This document shows, piece by piece, positions 6,029 through 13,985 of a stretch of DNA of 26,269 nucleotides. The stretch comes from G013214665 sp964649815. Lineage in GTDB: Bacteria > Pseudomonadota > Alphaproteobacteria > Rhodobacterales > Rhodobacteraceae. The DNA is taken from the NCBI GenBank assembly GCA_964649815.1, contig CAZYQC010000046.1, positions 1 through 26,269 of the forward strand, in the 5' to 3' direction. Position 1 is the first letter of the stretch, and every line of letters begins with the position of its first letter. The notes beneath the pieces were generated by a model, which was not told where the DNA came from, ran no database searches, and saw only the letters and a list, made by a program, of their open reading frames with translations. Both the position numbers and the translations under genes were made by a program.

Positions 6029-8537
6029 GCATCTTCAAGACCAGGTTGCGGTTGCCTTTGGTATACCGCAACTCGCTGTCTCCGATGGCCGAAACGCGCC
6101 CCCCATCAATCCGGTCACCGACCTTGACCTTTTTGTAGCGTCCATTGGCCAAACGGACCAAGGCGCGGCGTGATGATGGTGTGCCGTAGACACCGATCAG
6201 GTTGACGCGATTAAGGTTGATCGCGTTCCGCACCGTCGCCTCGCGCGCGACCGATGCGCTGCTGGGAATGCTGGGCGTGATCGTGCGGGGCGCAATCGCA
6301 GCCGTCCGAATTTCGCCACGGTCGGTGTCATCCGCCTCTGGCGCAGATTGCCGTGGTTGTGCACGGGCAACGATGTCTGCAAACCCGCTTGGGCGGCCAT
6401 CAGGTCGTATCGACACAAGGACCGCGTTTTCGGTCGGCGGTTCCTGCGCCTCTTCGGCCTCAAGCTCTTGCTTTTCTGTCTGCGGGCGCAGTGCGGGCCG
6501 GTAATCGGCAAGCTCTGAGCGGGTCAAACCGCCCAGGCTCGCCCGTTCTGTTGTCTCCGCCAGATCGCCCGGGCGCGACTTGGGCCGCAGCGCGGCCAGC
6601 GCGTCTTGTGACAGGGCTGGCACGTCGGGCTGGTCAATCCGCTCAGGATAGCGGGACGGCTTGAGCGGAGGCGGGCCCAGATACACCAATACCCCGTCCG
6701 GGGTTAGTGCGCCCTGGGGCGTGGGTTTCACAAGACCACGCTCGTCCAAGGCAAAGGCCGTGCCGGGTGCTGCAGGCGACGTGGGGCTCAGGAGCGCAAT
6801 ATCGGTGTTGAGCGCCTCCAACCCCGGCAGGGCAACCGCATCCTGCGGCTGCGTTTCGGGGTCAATCGACGTCAGATACAGATTGTCGAGTGGAATAAGA
6901 CTTGGCGAAACGGTTTCCAGCGGCGCTTTGGGCCATACGCCGGTCACCGCATAGCGCGCTTCCAATTCCTCTTGGGTCAGCGGCGGCGCCTCGGTGGTCT
7001 CTGGCTCAGGCTCCCGGTCGCGCAGCGCGTCGAGAACGGCCTCGTCCTCGGCACTTAAGCCCTGCGCGGGCGACAATCCAAGCGAGGCGATTTGTGGCTG
7101 AACAGGCTCGGGCGTGATGATGACCGTGTCGGTTTCCACCTCTGGCGCACGCGGCAGAGCGGTCTCTGGCAGTGTCGAAACCGTGGTCGTGGTCCGTGGG
7201 CTGAAGATGCGCGCAAATCCGTCGTCCACAAAGATAGAGGCCCAGGCCGCAACGCCCGCCAAAAAGACAATCAGGATGGCGGTTAGAACAAGACCCAGAT
7301 AGCGCGGTTTGCCGCCCACACGCTGTTCTGTGGGGGGCACGGGTTTGCGCGCCCCAAAGATCGTCATGCGGTTGGCTTCGTCTGGCGTCGCGGTTACTGC
7401 GGCGGCTGCTGTCGCGGCGGCGGCGACCGGCTCGGGCCGGCGTTTGCGTCGGCTGAGAAAACCGACCAAGCGGGATTTTTCCGGGCGCGGTTCGTCGCGC
7501 AGCGGCGCGCGCGCCACAAGCGGCGGCACCTCGTAATCGTCGATATCGACCGGGCGCGTCGCAGCCGGAGCCTCTGGAACAGCGACAGGCGCAGGCGGGC
7601 GCGGCGCGACATCCTCGGGGATGTCCAAAGCCGGTGTTGCCACAGGCGCGACGAAGGCCGGTTCAGCAATCTCAGTATCGTCGGGCGGAGGTGCCGCAGG
7701 CACATCTGCGGTGCGCTGAACACCGCCAAGCGTCGGGGCACCGGTTCCAGAACCTCTCCGACTGGAAAAACCGATGACCGGCCCGGTGTCGGGCTCGGCC
7801 TCTGGTTCTGTTGCAGACTCAGGCTCTGGCACTTTGGCGGGCGGCTCAGGTGCCTCTGGCGCGGGCGCAGGTTCCGCATTCACCGCCACTGAAACATCAG
7901 CGACGGGCTCTGGCTCTGGCTCGGGGGCGGCAACCGGGCCGTCGGGTATGTCAATCGCGCCGATCTCGACAACCGGCTCAAGGTCACGCTCAAGACGTTC
8001 TTCGGGCGCAATGATCTGAGCGGCAACAGAAGTCAGGCCAAAAAACGGCTCGCCCGCAAAGCTCTCGCCCAAAGGTGCTGCGACAAAGCTGACGGGGCTA
8101 AACTTGTGTTGATCGGCAAAGGCCTCGGCCTCGGCCAATGTCTCTTTGGCGACTGCGGCCACATGAGTGATGTCGCCGTCTGCCGCAATGTCAAAAGCCA
8201 GATCCTCAACAGGGTAGGGCGTTGCGCCATCAAGTGCCAAACGCGCTGCAATACGGCGATCAACCTCGGATTTCTCGCCCGTTTCGACCTGAATGTATTT
8301 GATCTGATCGTCCGGGATGATCAGCTTTGTATGAAGCCGCCCCGGAGCAAGCGCAGTCGCCGTCTTGCGAAAATGTTCCAACGCGGTGCCAAGGTCGGGA
8401 TCTGCCACATCGACTTCGCCAACAAGCCGCCAGCCCCCTGCTGCACGATGCAGCAGCCGGATCCCTTCAAAAGACAGCGACAGCGCAAAATCTGGCTTCA
8501 TAATCGGTTTCTTACCACGCGAACTTGACGTCCGCAT
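6018..8537 (-). CDS. large one-pass membrane protein with PilM/GspL-like N-domain and PilP/GspC-like C-domain
   Basis: An 839-aa protein. Residues 15-160 resemble the cytoplasmic actin-like domain of PilM/GspL (LIIPDDQIKYIQVETGEKS, then TPYPVEDLAFDI and a THVAAVAKETL strand). Residues 180-410 are a Pro/Glu/Ala-rich linker. One membrane helix lies at 413-434. Residues 450-760 are a long low-complexity periplasmic stretch with three RPxxRP motifs (651, 680, 711). Residues 776-838 form a compact domain like PilP/GspC (VNLIGVYGTPSSRRALVRL, then KKVKVGDRIDGGRVSAIGDSELRY). The GTG/ATG choice is clear: ATG at 8537 has GGAGGAG 5 bases upstream; an inner ATG at 8501 has none. Similar Rhodobacterales proteins are sometimes labelled translation initiation factor 2, which the domains do not support. 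A scaffold in a pilus, secretion or envelope machine is my inference. Confidence 0.72.
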   Translation of the reverse strand: MRTSSSRGKKPIMKPDFALSLSFEGIRLLHRAAGGWRLVGEVDVADPDLGTALEHFRKTATALAPGRLHTKLIIPDDQIKYIQVETGEKSEVDRRIAARLALDGATPYPVEDLAFDIAADGDITHVAAVAKETLAEAEAFADQHKFSPVSFVAAPLGESFAGEPFFGLTSVAAQIIAPEERLERDLEPVVEIGAIDIPDGPVAAPEPEPEPVADVSVAVNAEPAPAPEAPEPPAKVPEPESATEPEAEPDTGPVIGFSSRRGSGTGAPTLGGVQRTADVPAAPPPDDTEIAEPAFVAPVATPALDIPEDVAPRPPAPVAVPEAPAATRPVDIDDYEVPPLVARAPLRDEPRPEKSRLVGFLSRRKRRPEPVAAAATAAAAVTATPDEANRMTIFGARKPVPPTEQRVGGKPRYLGLVLTAILIVFLAGVAAWASIFVDDGFARIFSPRTTTTVSTLPETALPRAPEVETDTVIITPEPVQPQIASLGLSPAQGLSAEDEAVLDALRDREPEPETTEAPPLTQEELEARYAVTGVWPKAPLETVSPSLIPLDNLYLTSIDPETQPQDAVALPGLEALNTDIALLSPTSPAAPGTAFALDERGLVKPTPQGALTPDGVLVYLGPPPLKPSRYPERIDQPDVPALSQDALAALRPKSRPGDLAETTERASLGGLTRSELADYRPALRPQTEKQELEAEEAQEPPTENAVLVSIRPDGRPSGFADIVARAQPRQSAPEADDTDRGEIRTAAIAPRTITPSIPSSASVAREATVRNAINLNRVNLIGVYGTPSSRRALVRLANGRYKKVKVGDRIDGGRVSAIGDSELRYTKGNRNLVLKMPKG

Positions 8538-8570
8538 CCCGGCTCCTCCGTCGTATAGGATAGAGCAGGT

Positions 8571-8591
8571 CTTTGCCTATGCAAAGCTTTG
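8571..8591. promoter_or_regulatory. overlapping palindromes in a divergent promoter region
   Basis: CTTTGC-CTAT-GCAAAG (8571-8586) overlaps the 10-bp palindrome CAAAGCTTTG (8582-8591). They lie between the starts of the divergent PilP-like and SIMPL genes (8538-8664), where an operator would be expected. No regulator is known. Confidence 0.3.
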
Positions 8592-8664
8592 GTGGGCCTT
8601 CATCTTGTTGTTTCTTGCATGCGCCCCGATGTTGACAGCACGACATGGAAGGAATGAGCAGATT

Positions 8665-9357
8665 ATGCGGATTTTTTGGGTAATTATTGTCACGCTTTTG
8701 ACGTCAACCGCCCTGGCAACGGCGCAAGAGACTGAGCGCACGATTTACGTGACTGGAACGGGGAATGTGCAGGCCGCGCCGGATATGGCCGTGATCTCGC
8801 TTGCGATCACCCATCAATCGCGCGAGGCCAAAGACGCGATGGACGACGTGTCTGATGACATGGCCACGATGTTGGACCGCTTGGCGTCTCTTGGGATCGA
8901 AACACGCGACATACAGACAGACCGTTTTTCATTGCGGCCCGTCTGGGATCAACGCAGCAACATTGGCCAGCAAACCCGCAAAATCGTTGGATTTGTTGCC
9001 TCCAATGGGGTCTCTGTCCGGGTGCGTGATTTGCCTGCTTTGGGGGGCATTCTGGACGCGGTGATTGCGGATGGCGCGAACGATTTTTCCGGCCTGCGCT
9101 TTACCCTGCAAGACCCGAAGCCGCAGCGCGATGCCGCGCGTGCGGCCGCGGTGGCAGACGCGATTGACCGCGCGACCCAACTGGCGAATGCGGCGGGCGT
9201 AACGCTTGGGCCCATCCGCAAGATCACCGAGCAGGGCGGGCAGGGCGCGCCGGTTATGATGGAGATGGCATCGCTGCGACGGGCGGACGTTCCGATCGCC
9301 GCCGGCGAGGTTGGTGTGACGGCAAGCGTCGCGATAGAATTCGACATCTTGCCCTAA
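8665..9357 (+). CDS. SIMPL (DUF541) domain protein, exported
   Basis: A 230-aa protein with a signal peptide (hydrophobic residues 4-18, likely cleavage after the Ala-Thr-Ala near 20), then a SIMPL/DUF541 domain starting with the family mark YVTGTGNVQAAPDMAVISL. The rest (FSLRPVWDQ, FVASNGVSVRVRDL, and the Ala-rich helix ARAAAVADAIDRATQLANAAG) follows the periplasmic/outer-membrane group that includes Brucella BP26. The biochemical role of the family is unsettled; oligomeric channel-like rings were reported for BP26. The ATG at 8665 has AAGGAA about 10 bases upstream and begins the signal peptide; longer in-frame extensions would overlap the divergent gene. It is convergent with the O-acetylhomoserine sulfhydrylase gene. 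Confidence 0.9.
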   Translation: MRIFWVIIVTLLTSTALATAQETERTIYVTGTGNVQAAPDMAVISLAITHQSREAKDAMDDVSDDMATMLDRLASLGIETRDIQTDRFSLRPVWDQRSNIGQQTRKIVGFVASNGVSVRVRDLPALGGILDAVIADGANDFSGLRFTLQDPKPQRDAARAAAVADAIDRATQLANAAGVTLGPIRKITEQGGQGAPVMMEMASLRRADVPIAAGEVGVTASVAIEFDILP

Positions 9358-9366
9358 GCCTTGGCT

Positions 9367-9388
9367 GGCGGGCCAATGGCGGCCCGCC
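9367..9388. terminator. GC hairpin between convergent genes
   Basis: A perfect 8-bp stem (GGCGGGCC at 9367-9374, GGCCCGCC at 9381-9388) with a 6-base loop lies in the 44-base gap between two convergent stop codons. There is no T tract, so it is a possible bidirectional, factor-assisted terminator. Confidence 0.5.
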
Positions 9389-9401
9389 GCATCTGACGCG
9401 C

Positions 9402-10694
9402 TTAGCTGACGGCTTTGGACAGCGCCTGGTCGAGGTCTGCAATCAGGTCGTCTGCATCTTCGATCCCGATCGAGACGCGCACAACCTCGGGCGCAGCCCC
9501 TGCTGCACGCTGTTGATCCGCTGTCAGCTGCCGGTGCGTCGTCGAGGCAGAATGGATGATCAACGACCGCGCGTCGCCCAGGTTCGCCACGTGGCTGAAA
9601 ATTTCCAGCGCGTTCACCAGCTTGACGCAGGCCTCATATCCGCCTTTGACCGCAAAGGTGAACAAGGCGCCTGCACCACGCGGGCAAATCTTGGCAACCC
9701 GGTCGTAATAGGGCGAGCTTTTGAGGCCAGCATAGGTGACATATTCAACGCGGTCGTCGCCTTCCAACCAAGTGGCGAGCTTTTGGGCGTTCTCGACATG
9801 CCGATCCATGCGCAGCGACAAGGTTTCGATCCCCATCAACGTGTAATGCGCCGCCTGTGGGTTCATCGTCATGCCCAAGTCGCGCAGGCCGATTGCGATG
9901 CCGTGGAAGGTAAAGGCAAGGGGGCCGAAGGTCTCGTGGAATTTCAGGCCGTGATACGCAGGCTCGGGTTGGCTGAGCGACGGGAACTTGTCATTCGCTG
10001 ACCAATCGAACGTGCCGGAATCAACAACCACACCGCCGGTGACTGTACCGTTGCCGGTCAGATACTTGGTGGTGGAATGCACAACCAACGTCGCGCCATG
10101 CTCGATCGGGCGGCAGAGGTACGGCGTCGCTGATGTATTATCCACGATCAACGGAATTTCGGCCGCATCCGCAATGGCCGAAATTGCATCAAGGTCCGTG
10201 ATATAGCCGCCGGGGTTGGCAATCGCCTCGCAGAACACGGCGCGCGTGTCTTCGTTGATCGCCGCCTTGACCGCATCAAGATCGTCAAAGTCGACAAAGG
10301 TCGCCTCCCAGCCGAACCGCTTGATGGTCTGACTGAATTGCGTCACCGTGCCACCATAGAGCCGCGTGGACACAACCACGTTGCGACCCGGCTCCATCAA
10401 CGGAAAGAGCGCCATGATCTGTGCGGCGTGCCCGGACGAGCAACATACAGCGCCGACCCCACCCTCAAGCGTTGCCACGCGCTCTTGCAAAACGGCGACC
10501 GTGGGATTGGTCAAACGCGAATAGATGTAGCCAACCTCTTGTAGATTGAACAAGGCCGCGGCGTGTTCTGCGTCGCGGAAGACAAAGGCCGTGGACTGGT
10601 AGATTGGCGTTTGCCGCGCGCCTGTGGCTGGGTCAGGCCGGGCGCCTGCGTGGATTTGCAATGTGTCAAAGCCGTATGTTGGGCCATCATTCAT
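9402..10694 (-). CDS. metY: O-acetylhomoserine sulfhydrylase (PLP-dependent Cys/Met metabolism enzyme)
   Basis: A 430-aa cytoplasmic enzyme of the Cys/Met-metabolism PLP family that makes homocysteine from O-acetylhomoserine and sulfide. The PLP lysine is Lys210 in VVHSTTKYLTGNG. Other family marks are IYQSTAFVF, YSRLTNPT and the phosphate-binding CCSSGHAA loop. The insert after the PLP lysine (VVVDSGTFDW, then SQPEPAYHGLKF) and the 430-aa length fit the MetY type and not the shorter cystathionine gamma-synthase or MetZ types. The ATG at 10694 is chosen because GGAGG lies 8 bases upstream; an earlier GTG at 10709 falls next to that site. It is a single gene here; no methionine-pathway neighbours are in view and I could not recognise a SAM riboswitch in its leader. 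Confidence 0.92.
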   Translation of the reverse strand: MNDGPTYGFDTLQIHAGARPDPATGARQTPIYQSTAFVFRDAEHAAALFNLQEVGYIYSRLTNPTVAVLQERVATLEGGVGAVCCSSGHAAQIMALFPLMEPGRNVVVSTRLYGGTVTQFSQTIKRFGWEATFVDFDDLDAVKAAINEDTRAVFCEAIANPGGYITDLDAISAIADAAEIPLIVDNTSATPYLCRPIEHGATLVVHSTTKYLTGNGTVTGGVVVDSGTFDWSANDKFPSLSQPEPAYHGLKFHETFGPLAFTFHGIAIGLRDLGMTMNPQAAHYTLMGIETLSLRMDRHVENAQKLATWLEGDDRVEYVTYAGLKSSPYYDRVAKICPRGAGALFTFAVKGGYEACVKLVNALEIFSHVANLGDARSLIIHSASTTHRQLTADQQRAAGAAPEVVRVSIGIEDADDLIADLDQALSKAVS

Positions 10695-10793
10695 CGGAAT
10701 GTCCTCCACTGAGAATAGGGTGCGCGATGGTTATGCTTAAGCCGCGGCAAGGGCAAGCGCTTGGGCAAAGGCGGTGGATGGCGCGGCTGAGGC

Positions 10794-11813
10794 TCAGCGC
10801 ATCCAGAAACCGGCTGTTTTGATCTTGTTGCGCAAAGCTTGCTCTTTGCGCGGCAGGTTCTCGCGATCAAACATCGCGCGCACTTTGGCGCCGCGCGCCT
10901 GGAAGACCATACGCTTGAACGGATCATAGCCTTTGAGAACTTTTTTGATCTTGTTCGGCGCGGTGACCTGTTCAAGAACGTCGACGACCGCATCCGCTTC
11001 GCGCGCGTACAAAAGCGGCAGCACACGATAGTGGCAGGTCACAGAGCCATCGATCAGGCCCGTCGGCAACGCGTCACGCCGGCCACCAAGGCTGTGAATG
11101 ACAAGCGGGAGCACAATCTGGTCCAGCCAAGGATCAATCGATTGGCACACAAGCTCGGTTGGTCTGTCGTCACGCACGCTGAGTGCGTAGTCGAGGAAAC
11201 GCTGTCCGAAGGCATGCGGGCATTTGTAGTAGAAAAATCCCGCGTTGAAATAGAGATAGCGCCGCCAATATTCATCTGGCCACTGCGGGTCGAGCGAGCT
11301 TTCGAAATCGAGGCCAAAGCGGTCATAGAGCGCTTTCCAGATGTCGCTGTAGCCGGGGCCATAAAGCTCGATCTGAGGCCAGGTGCCTTCGCGTCGCAAC
11401 GACGCCGAGGGGACGTTGAAATCAAAAGGAACCTGCGCGAGGTCATCAAGGATCAGCGTATCGGTGTCGAAAAAGACAAATGGCTCACCTTTGGGAAGTG
11501 CGCTGAGCATTTCGATCTTGTTGCCATAAGGGTAACTCTGCCCGAAATGCTTGGCTTCGAACGGAATGATCTCGGCGCCGAGGTCTGTCAAAGCGTCCCG
11601 CAATTCACCTGGTGCGATGCTGGGATCGCCGGGCCATTTGCCCCCTTCCACAGGTTCCGCGACCAACAGACGCCCTTTGAACGACGGGCTTTGAGCGCGT
11701 AAAGAGGCGGCAAATGCCAAAGCCTCGTACCCCAGGCGACCGGCTTGGCCGACGATGGCAATATTGTAGTCTGTCTGCGTCGACGGGGCCCGCGCTTTTG
11801 TGCGTTTCGCCAT
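10794..11813 (-). CDS. GT8-like nucleotide-diphospho-sugar transferase family protein, function unknown
   Basis: A 339-aa protein without signal peptide or membrane helix. Residues 15-50 look like a first Rossmann-type strand-helix (YNIAIVGQAGRLGYEALAFA). A DxD motif occurs at Asp116-Thr-Asp118 (FVFFDTDTLIL), and YFNAGFFYYKC follows at 188-198. In GT-A glycosyltransferases of the GT8 kind, DxD binds the metal and sugar nucleotide, and an (F/Y)NAG strand follows at about this distance. The C-terminal 70 residues are rich in Lys/Arg and may touch membrane or nucleic acid. It lies downstream of the redox operon on the same strand, 98 bases after it, so link and role are unclear. A stop-spanning palindrome (10786-10798) may help end transcription. 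The glycosyltransferase fold is likely; donor and acceptor are unknown. Confidence 0.6.
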   Translation of the reverse strand: MAKRTKARAPSTQTDYNIAIVGQAGRLGYEALAFAASLRAQSPSFKGRLLVAEPVEGGKWPGDPSIAPGELRDALTDLGAEIIPFEAKHFGQSYPYGNKIEMLSALPKGEPFVFFDTDTLILDDLAQVPFDFNVPSASLRREGTWPQIELYGPGYSDIWKALYDRFGLDFESSLDPQWPDEYWRRYLYFNAGFFYYKCPHAFGQRFLDYALSVRDDRPTELVCQSIDPWLDQIVLPLVIHSLGGRRDALPTGLIDGSVTCHYRVLPLLYAREADAVVDVLEQVTAPNKIKKVLKGYDPFKRMVFQARGAKVRAMFDRENLPRKEQALRNKIKTAGFWMR

Positions 11814-11911
11814 TTTGTGCCTGCAATTTGCTTTTGCGGATCACTATAGGCGCTTGCTTGGCTCCAAGCTACTGCGGATGCCGACCGATTGCATAAAAAC
11901 CAAAGCGGGTT

Positions 11912-12172
11912 TCAGTCGCCGCCGTTGCGCATCGCGTCGACCAGGCGTTGCAAAGCGCTGAGCAGTGCAAAAACACCGATGGCCCAAATCAGCAATTCAA
12001 ACGGGCGCAGCGCCGTGCCGCGCAGCCATTGCCCCAACAGCCCGCCTTGTGGGCGCAGGACGTCCCAGCCGAAAAGACCCGGGCGCCCCCAGAGATCGAA
12101 AATCCAAAACCGTGACAGGTAAAGCAATCCCAGCGCGAGGAACGCGGTCGCGATGACAGCCAGCCATTTCAT
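11912..12172 (-). CDS. small two-helix membrane protein, fourth gene of the Rieske/cytochrome operon
   Basis: An 86-aa protein I do not recognise. It has an N-terminal membrane helix (residues 3-20), a loop with WGRPGLFGWDVLRP and QGGLLGQWL, and a second helix (about 58-76). Its ATG overlaps the stop of the upstream gene by 4 bases (12169-12172), so it is translationally coupled to the redox operon. Such small proteins often steady or assemble a membrane complex; that is inference. No Cys or His is present, so it is not itself a metal or haem binder. Confidence 0.72.
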   Translation of the reverse strand: MKWLAVIATAFLALGLLYLSRFWIFDLWGRPGLFGWDVLRPQGGLLGQWLRGTALRPFELLIWAIGVFALLSALQRLVDAMRNGGD

Positions 12173-12924
12173 CGCGTCACCTCTAACGTCGCTGGATCCA
12201 TCGCAAAGACCAGCAGGTCACCATGCCGCCTGATCTGACCTTCGACCGAGACGAATTGTGCGACAAAATCATAAGCACGCTGGGGCAGCTTGCCGCCATC
12301 GGGCCCCGTGATCAACAAGAATTCAGAGCCTTCCACCGGCTGCGTGCTGACGAAAACAGGCGGGACATCGCCCAAAAGGCACAGATTTGCGCAGGCTTTG
12401 TGGGCCAGGCCGCGTCCGGGCCGCATCGCCCCTGCGAGGCATTTGCCATCGCAAATCTCACCCGCCAGGCGCCATCGCCCCAAGTCTTCGGGGGCGGGCG
12501 CTTGGCCTTGTCCTTCGGTTTTTTGCAGACCGGCGCGGCCGCCGCGCAGCTGCAGCATCCATAGATCGCCACGTTCCAGCATCACACCCGAGACCTGCAC
12601 CACTTGCCCTTCGAACGGGGCGGCGCGGTCGCCGACGCCGGATTTTCCACCCGCACTCATCATAAAGGTTTCGCCCGCCTGAATGCGCGCATTGCCTTCG
12701 GTGACGTGGATCAGGGGGTAGGGCACAAGCTCGACCACGCCTTTGACCGTCTGACGCCCGTAGTCAAAGCGCAAGGCACCATCGCCGGGATCGTCTTGCG
12801 CGGTGCCTAGGGCAAATCCCGCCGCGGCCATGCCAGCGATCAAGAGGACCGCTGCGCCAATCAGAAAACCGCGAAGGGCCGAGGGCACGGGAAAAAAACC
12901 GATGAAAAAGGGTTTGTCACTCAT
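12169..12924 (-). CDS. membrane-anchored protein with Cys/His cluster, third gene of the Rieske/cytochrome operon
   Basis: A 251-aa protein with a single membrane helix (19-41) and a large, probably periplasmic, domain. Its striking feature is a Cys/His cluster: Cys158-x3-Cys162, then His175, Cys178-x3-Cys182, in the setting EICDGKCLAGAMRPGRG and LAHKACANLCLLG. Conserved hypothetical proteins with a DxKCxxGxMxPGxGxxHxxCAxxC-like stretch are known to me from Rieske and cytochrome neighbourhoods, but I cannot name a function. The cluster could bind an iron-sulfur centre, zinc or copper, or work in thiol chemistry. The rest looks beta-rich, with repeated short VxVSGxxxxRGD-type strands as in OB-like folds. 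Start and stop overlap both neighbours by 4 bases, so it is a stable part of the operon. Confidence 0.75.
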   Translation of the reverse strand: MSDKPFFIGFFPVPSALRGFLIGAAVLLIAGMAAAGFALGTAQDDPGDGALRFDYGRQTVKGVVELVPYPLIHVTEGNARIQAGETFMMSAGGKSGVGDRAAPFEGQVVQVSGVMLERGDLWMLQLRGGRAGLQKTEGQGQAPAPEDLGRWRLAGEICDGKCLAGAMRPGRGLAHKACANLCLLGDVPPVFVSTQPVEGSEFLLITGPDGGKLPQRAYDFVAQFVSVEGQIRRHGDLLVFAMDPATLEVTR

Positions 12925-13985
12925 GCGGGCGCCTCTTGCGGTTCGATGCGCGGCAGAGTGACGGGCTCTTGATATGTGCCGGGTGGACTGGCGTCGCGAT
13001 GGACCTGCACCATGCCAGCCGATACCCGGACGCGATAGGTGGGCACTTTTTCGGTAAACGGTGCCGGTGAGGCGCCCGAGCGGACGTCATATTGAAACCC
13101 GTGCCACGGACAAGTCACCAGGCAATCGACTATTTGCCCCTCGCCCAGCGGACCGTTCTGATGCGCGCAGGCGTTTGCGATGGCCGAGAGCTGACCCTCG
13201 TGCAAAAAGACGGCCACACGATCCCCGGATGGCAAGTGACTGATCTTGGCAAAGCCTTCGCGAAAGGCATCCGTGGCGGCCACGTCGATCCAGGCGTCTG
13301 CGGTTTTTGCCCTTGCGTCGCGCGCCTCGACCCGCCAGGCCCAAAGGTGCAGCGCACAAACCAGCGCGGCGCCGCCCAGAAACATCAGGTTTACCCCAAA
13401 GCCACGGTCGTCTTGCAAGACGCCCAAGACAACATGCCCAACGACCGCCGCATATGCCGCATAGATCAAGTAATGCAGGCGCTTCCAAATGGGGGGTGTC
13501 AGGAACTTGAGCCAGAAATCATGGCTGGTCGCGGCAAGGATGCCCAAACAGACCAGCGCAAAAGCGCCAAGCATTTCAAAGGGAAAGCCCGCGATTTGGC
13601 CATAGCTTGTATTGGCCTCTAACAACCCTTGCAGTTTCGGGCGCGACGAAAAGGCAAAGTACCAATCCAAGACGTAGCCGGCATGGGTCAACGCCACAAA
13701 GGCCGTCATGACGCCAAAATGCCGGCGGTTGTAAAGCAGCGGCAAAAACCGCGTATCAAGCCGCGCCAAAGGGCCGATACACAAAATCACCGTCAGCATC
13801 ATAAAGGCGCATGCCCCAAACGCCCGCGCGTTGTGAATTTGTGGGTTAATCGCACGCTCATGTGCCAAAACGTCGGGCGTCACATAAAGGAAGACCCACA
13901 AAAAAGCGGCGACCGAGGCCAGCATAATCGCGTTGTAGGCCCATTTGTTTGGGTTCCACTGGACGGGGATGTATTTGACGCTCAT
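12921..13985 (-). CDS. ferric-reductase-type cytochrome b fused to a Rieske [2Fe-2S] domain
   Basis: A 354-aa inner-membrane protein. Residues 20-215 hold about six hydrophobic helices of the ferric-reductase/MsrQ kind, with candidate haem ligands His89 (NRRHFG), His101 (LTHAGY), His171 (RLHYLIY) and His184 (VVGHVVL), spaced as in that family. Residues 228-330 form a cytoplasmic Rieske domain with Cys273-x-His275 (ACAHQNGPLGEG) and Cys292-x2-His295 (TCPWHGFQYD), all four cluster ligands present. This suggests electron flow between a soluble donor, the [2Fe-2S] centre and membrane haem. The ATG at 13985 overlaps the stop of the upstream gene (ATGA); earlier codons in this frame add a non-family segment inside that gene. 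Electron donor and acceptor are unknown. The usual FAD/NADH domain of ferric reductases is replaced by the Rieske domain. Confidence 0.9.
   Translation of the reverse strand: MSVKYIPVQWNPNKWAYNAIMLASVAAFLWVFLYVTPDVLAHERAINPQIHNARAFGACAFMMLTVILCIGPLARLDTRFLPLLYNRRHFGVMTAFVALTHAGYVLDWYFAFSSRPKLQGLLEANTSYGQIAGFPFEMLGAFALVCLGILAATSHDFWLKFLTPPIWKRLHYLIYAAYAAVVGHVVLGVLQDDRGFGVNLMFLGGAALVCALHLWAWRVEARDARAKTADAWIDVAATDAFREGFAKISHLPSGDRVAVFLHEGQLSAIANACAHQNGPLGEGQIVDCLVTCPWHGFQYDVRSGASPAPFTEKVPTYRVRVSAGMVQVHRDASPPGTYQEPVTLPRIEPQEAPA

Noticed and set aside
10695..10793. possible SAM riboswitch in the leader of the O-acetylhomoserine sulfhydrylase gene
   Set aside because: SAM-II type elements often precede such genes in alphaproteobacteria, but I could not match the conserved core or pseudoknot in this short leader. 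A covariance-model search would settle it.
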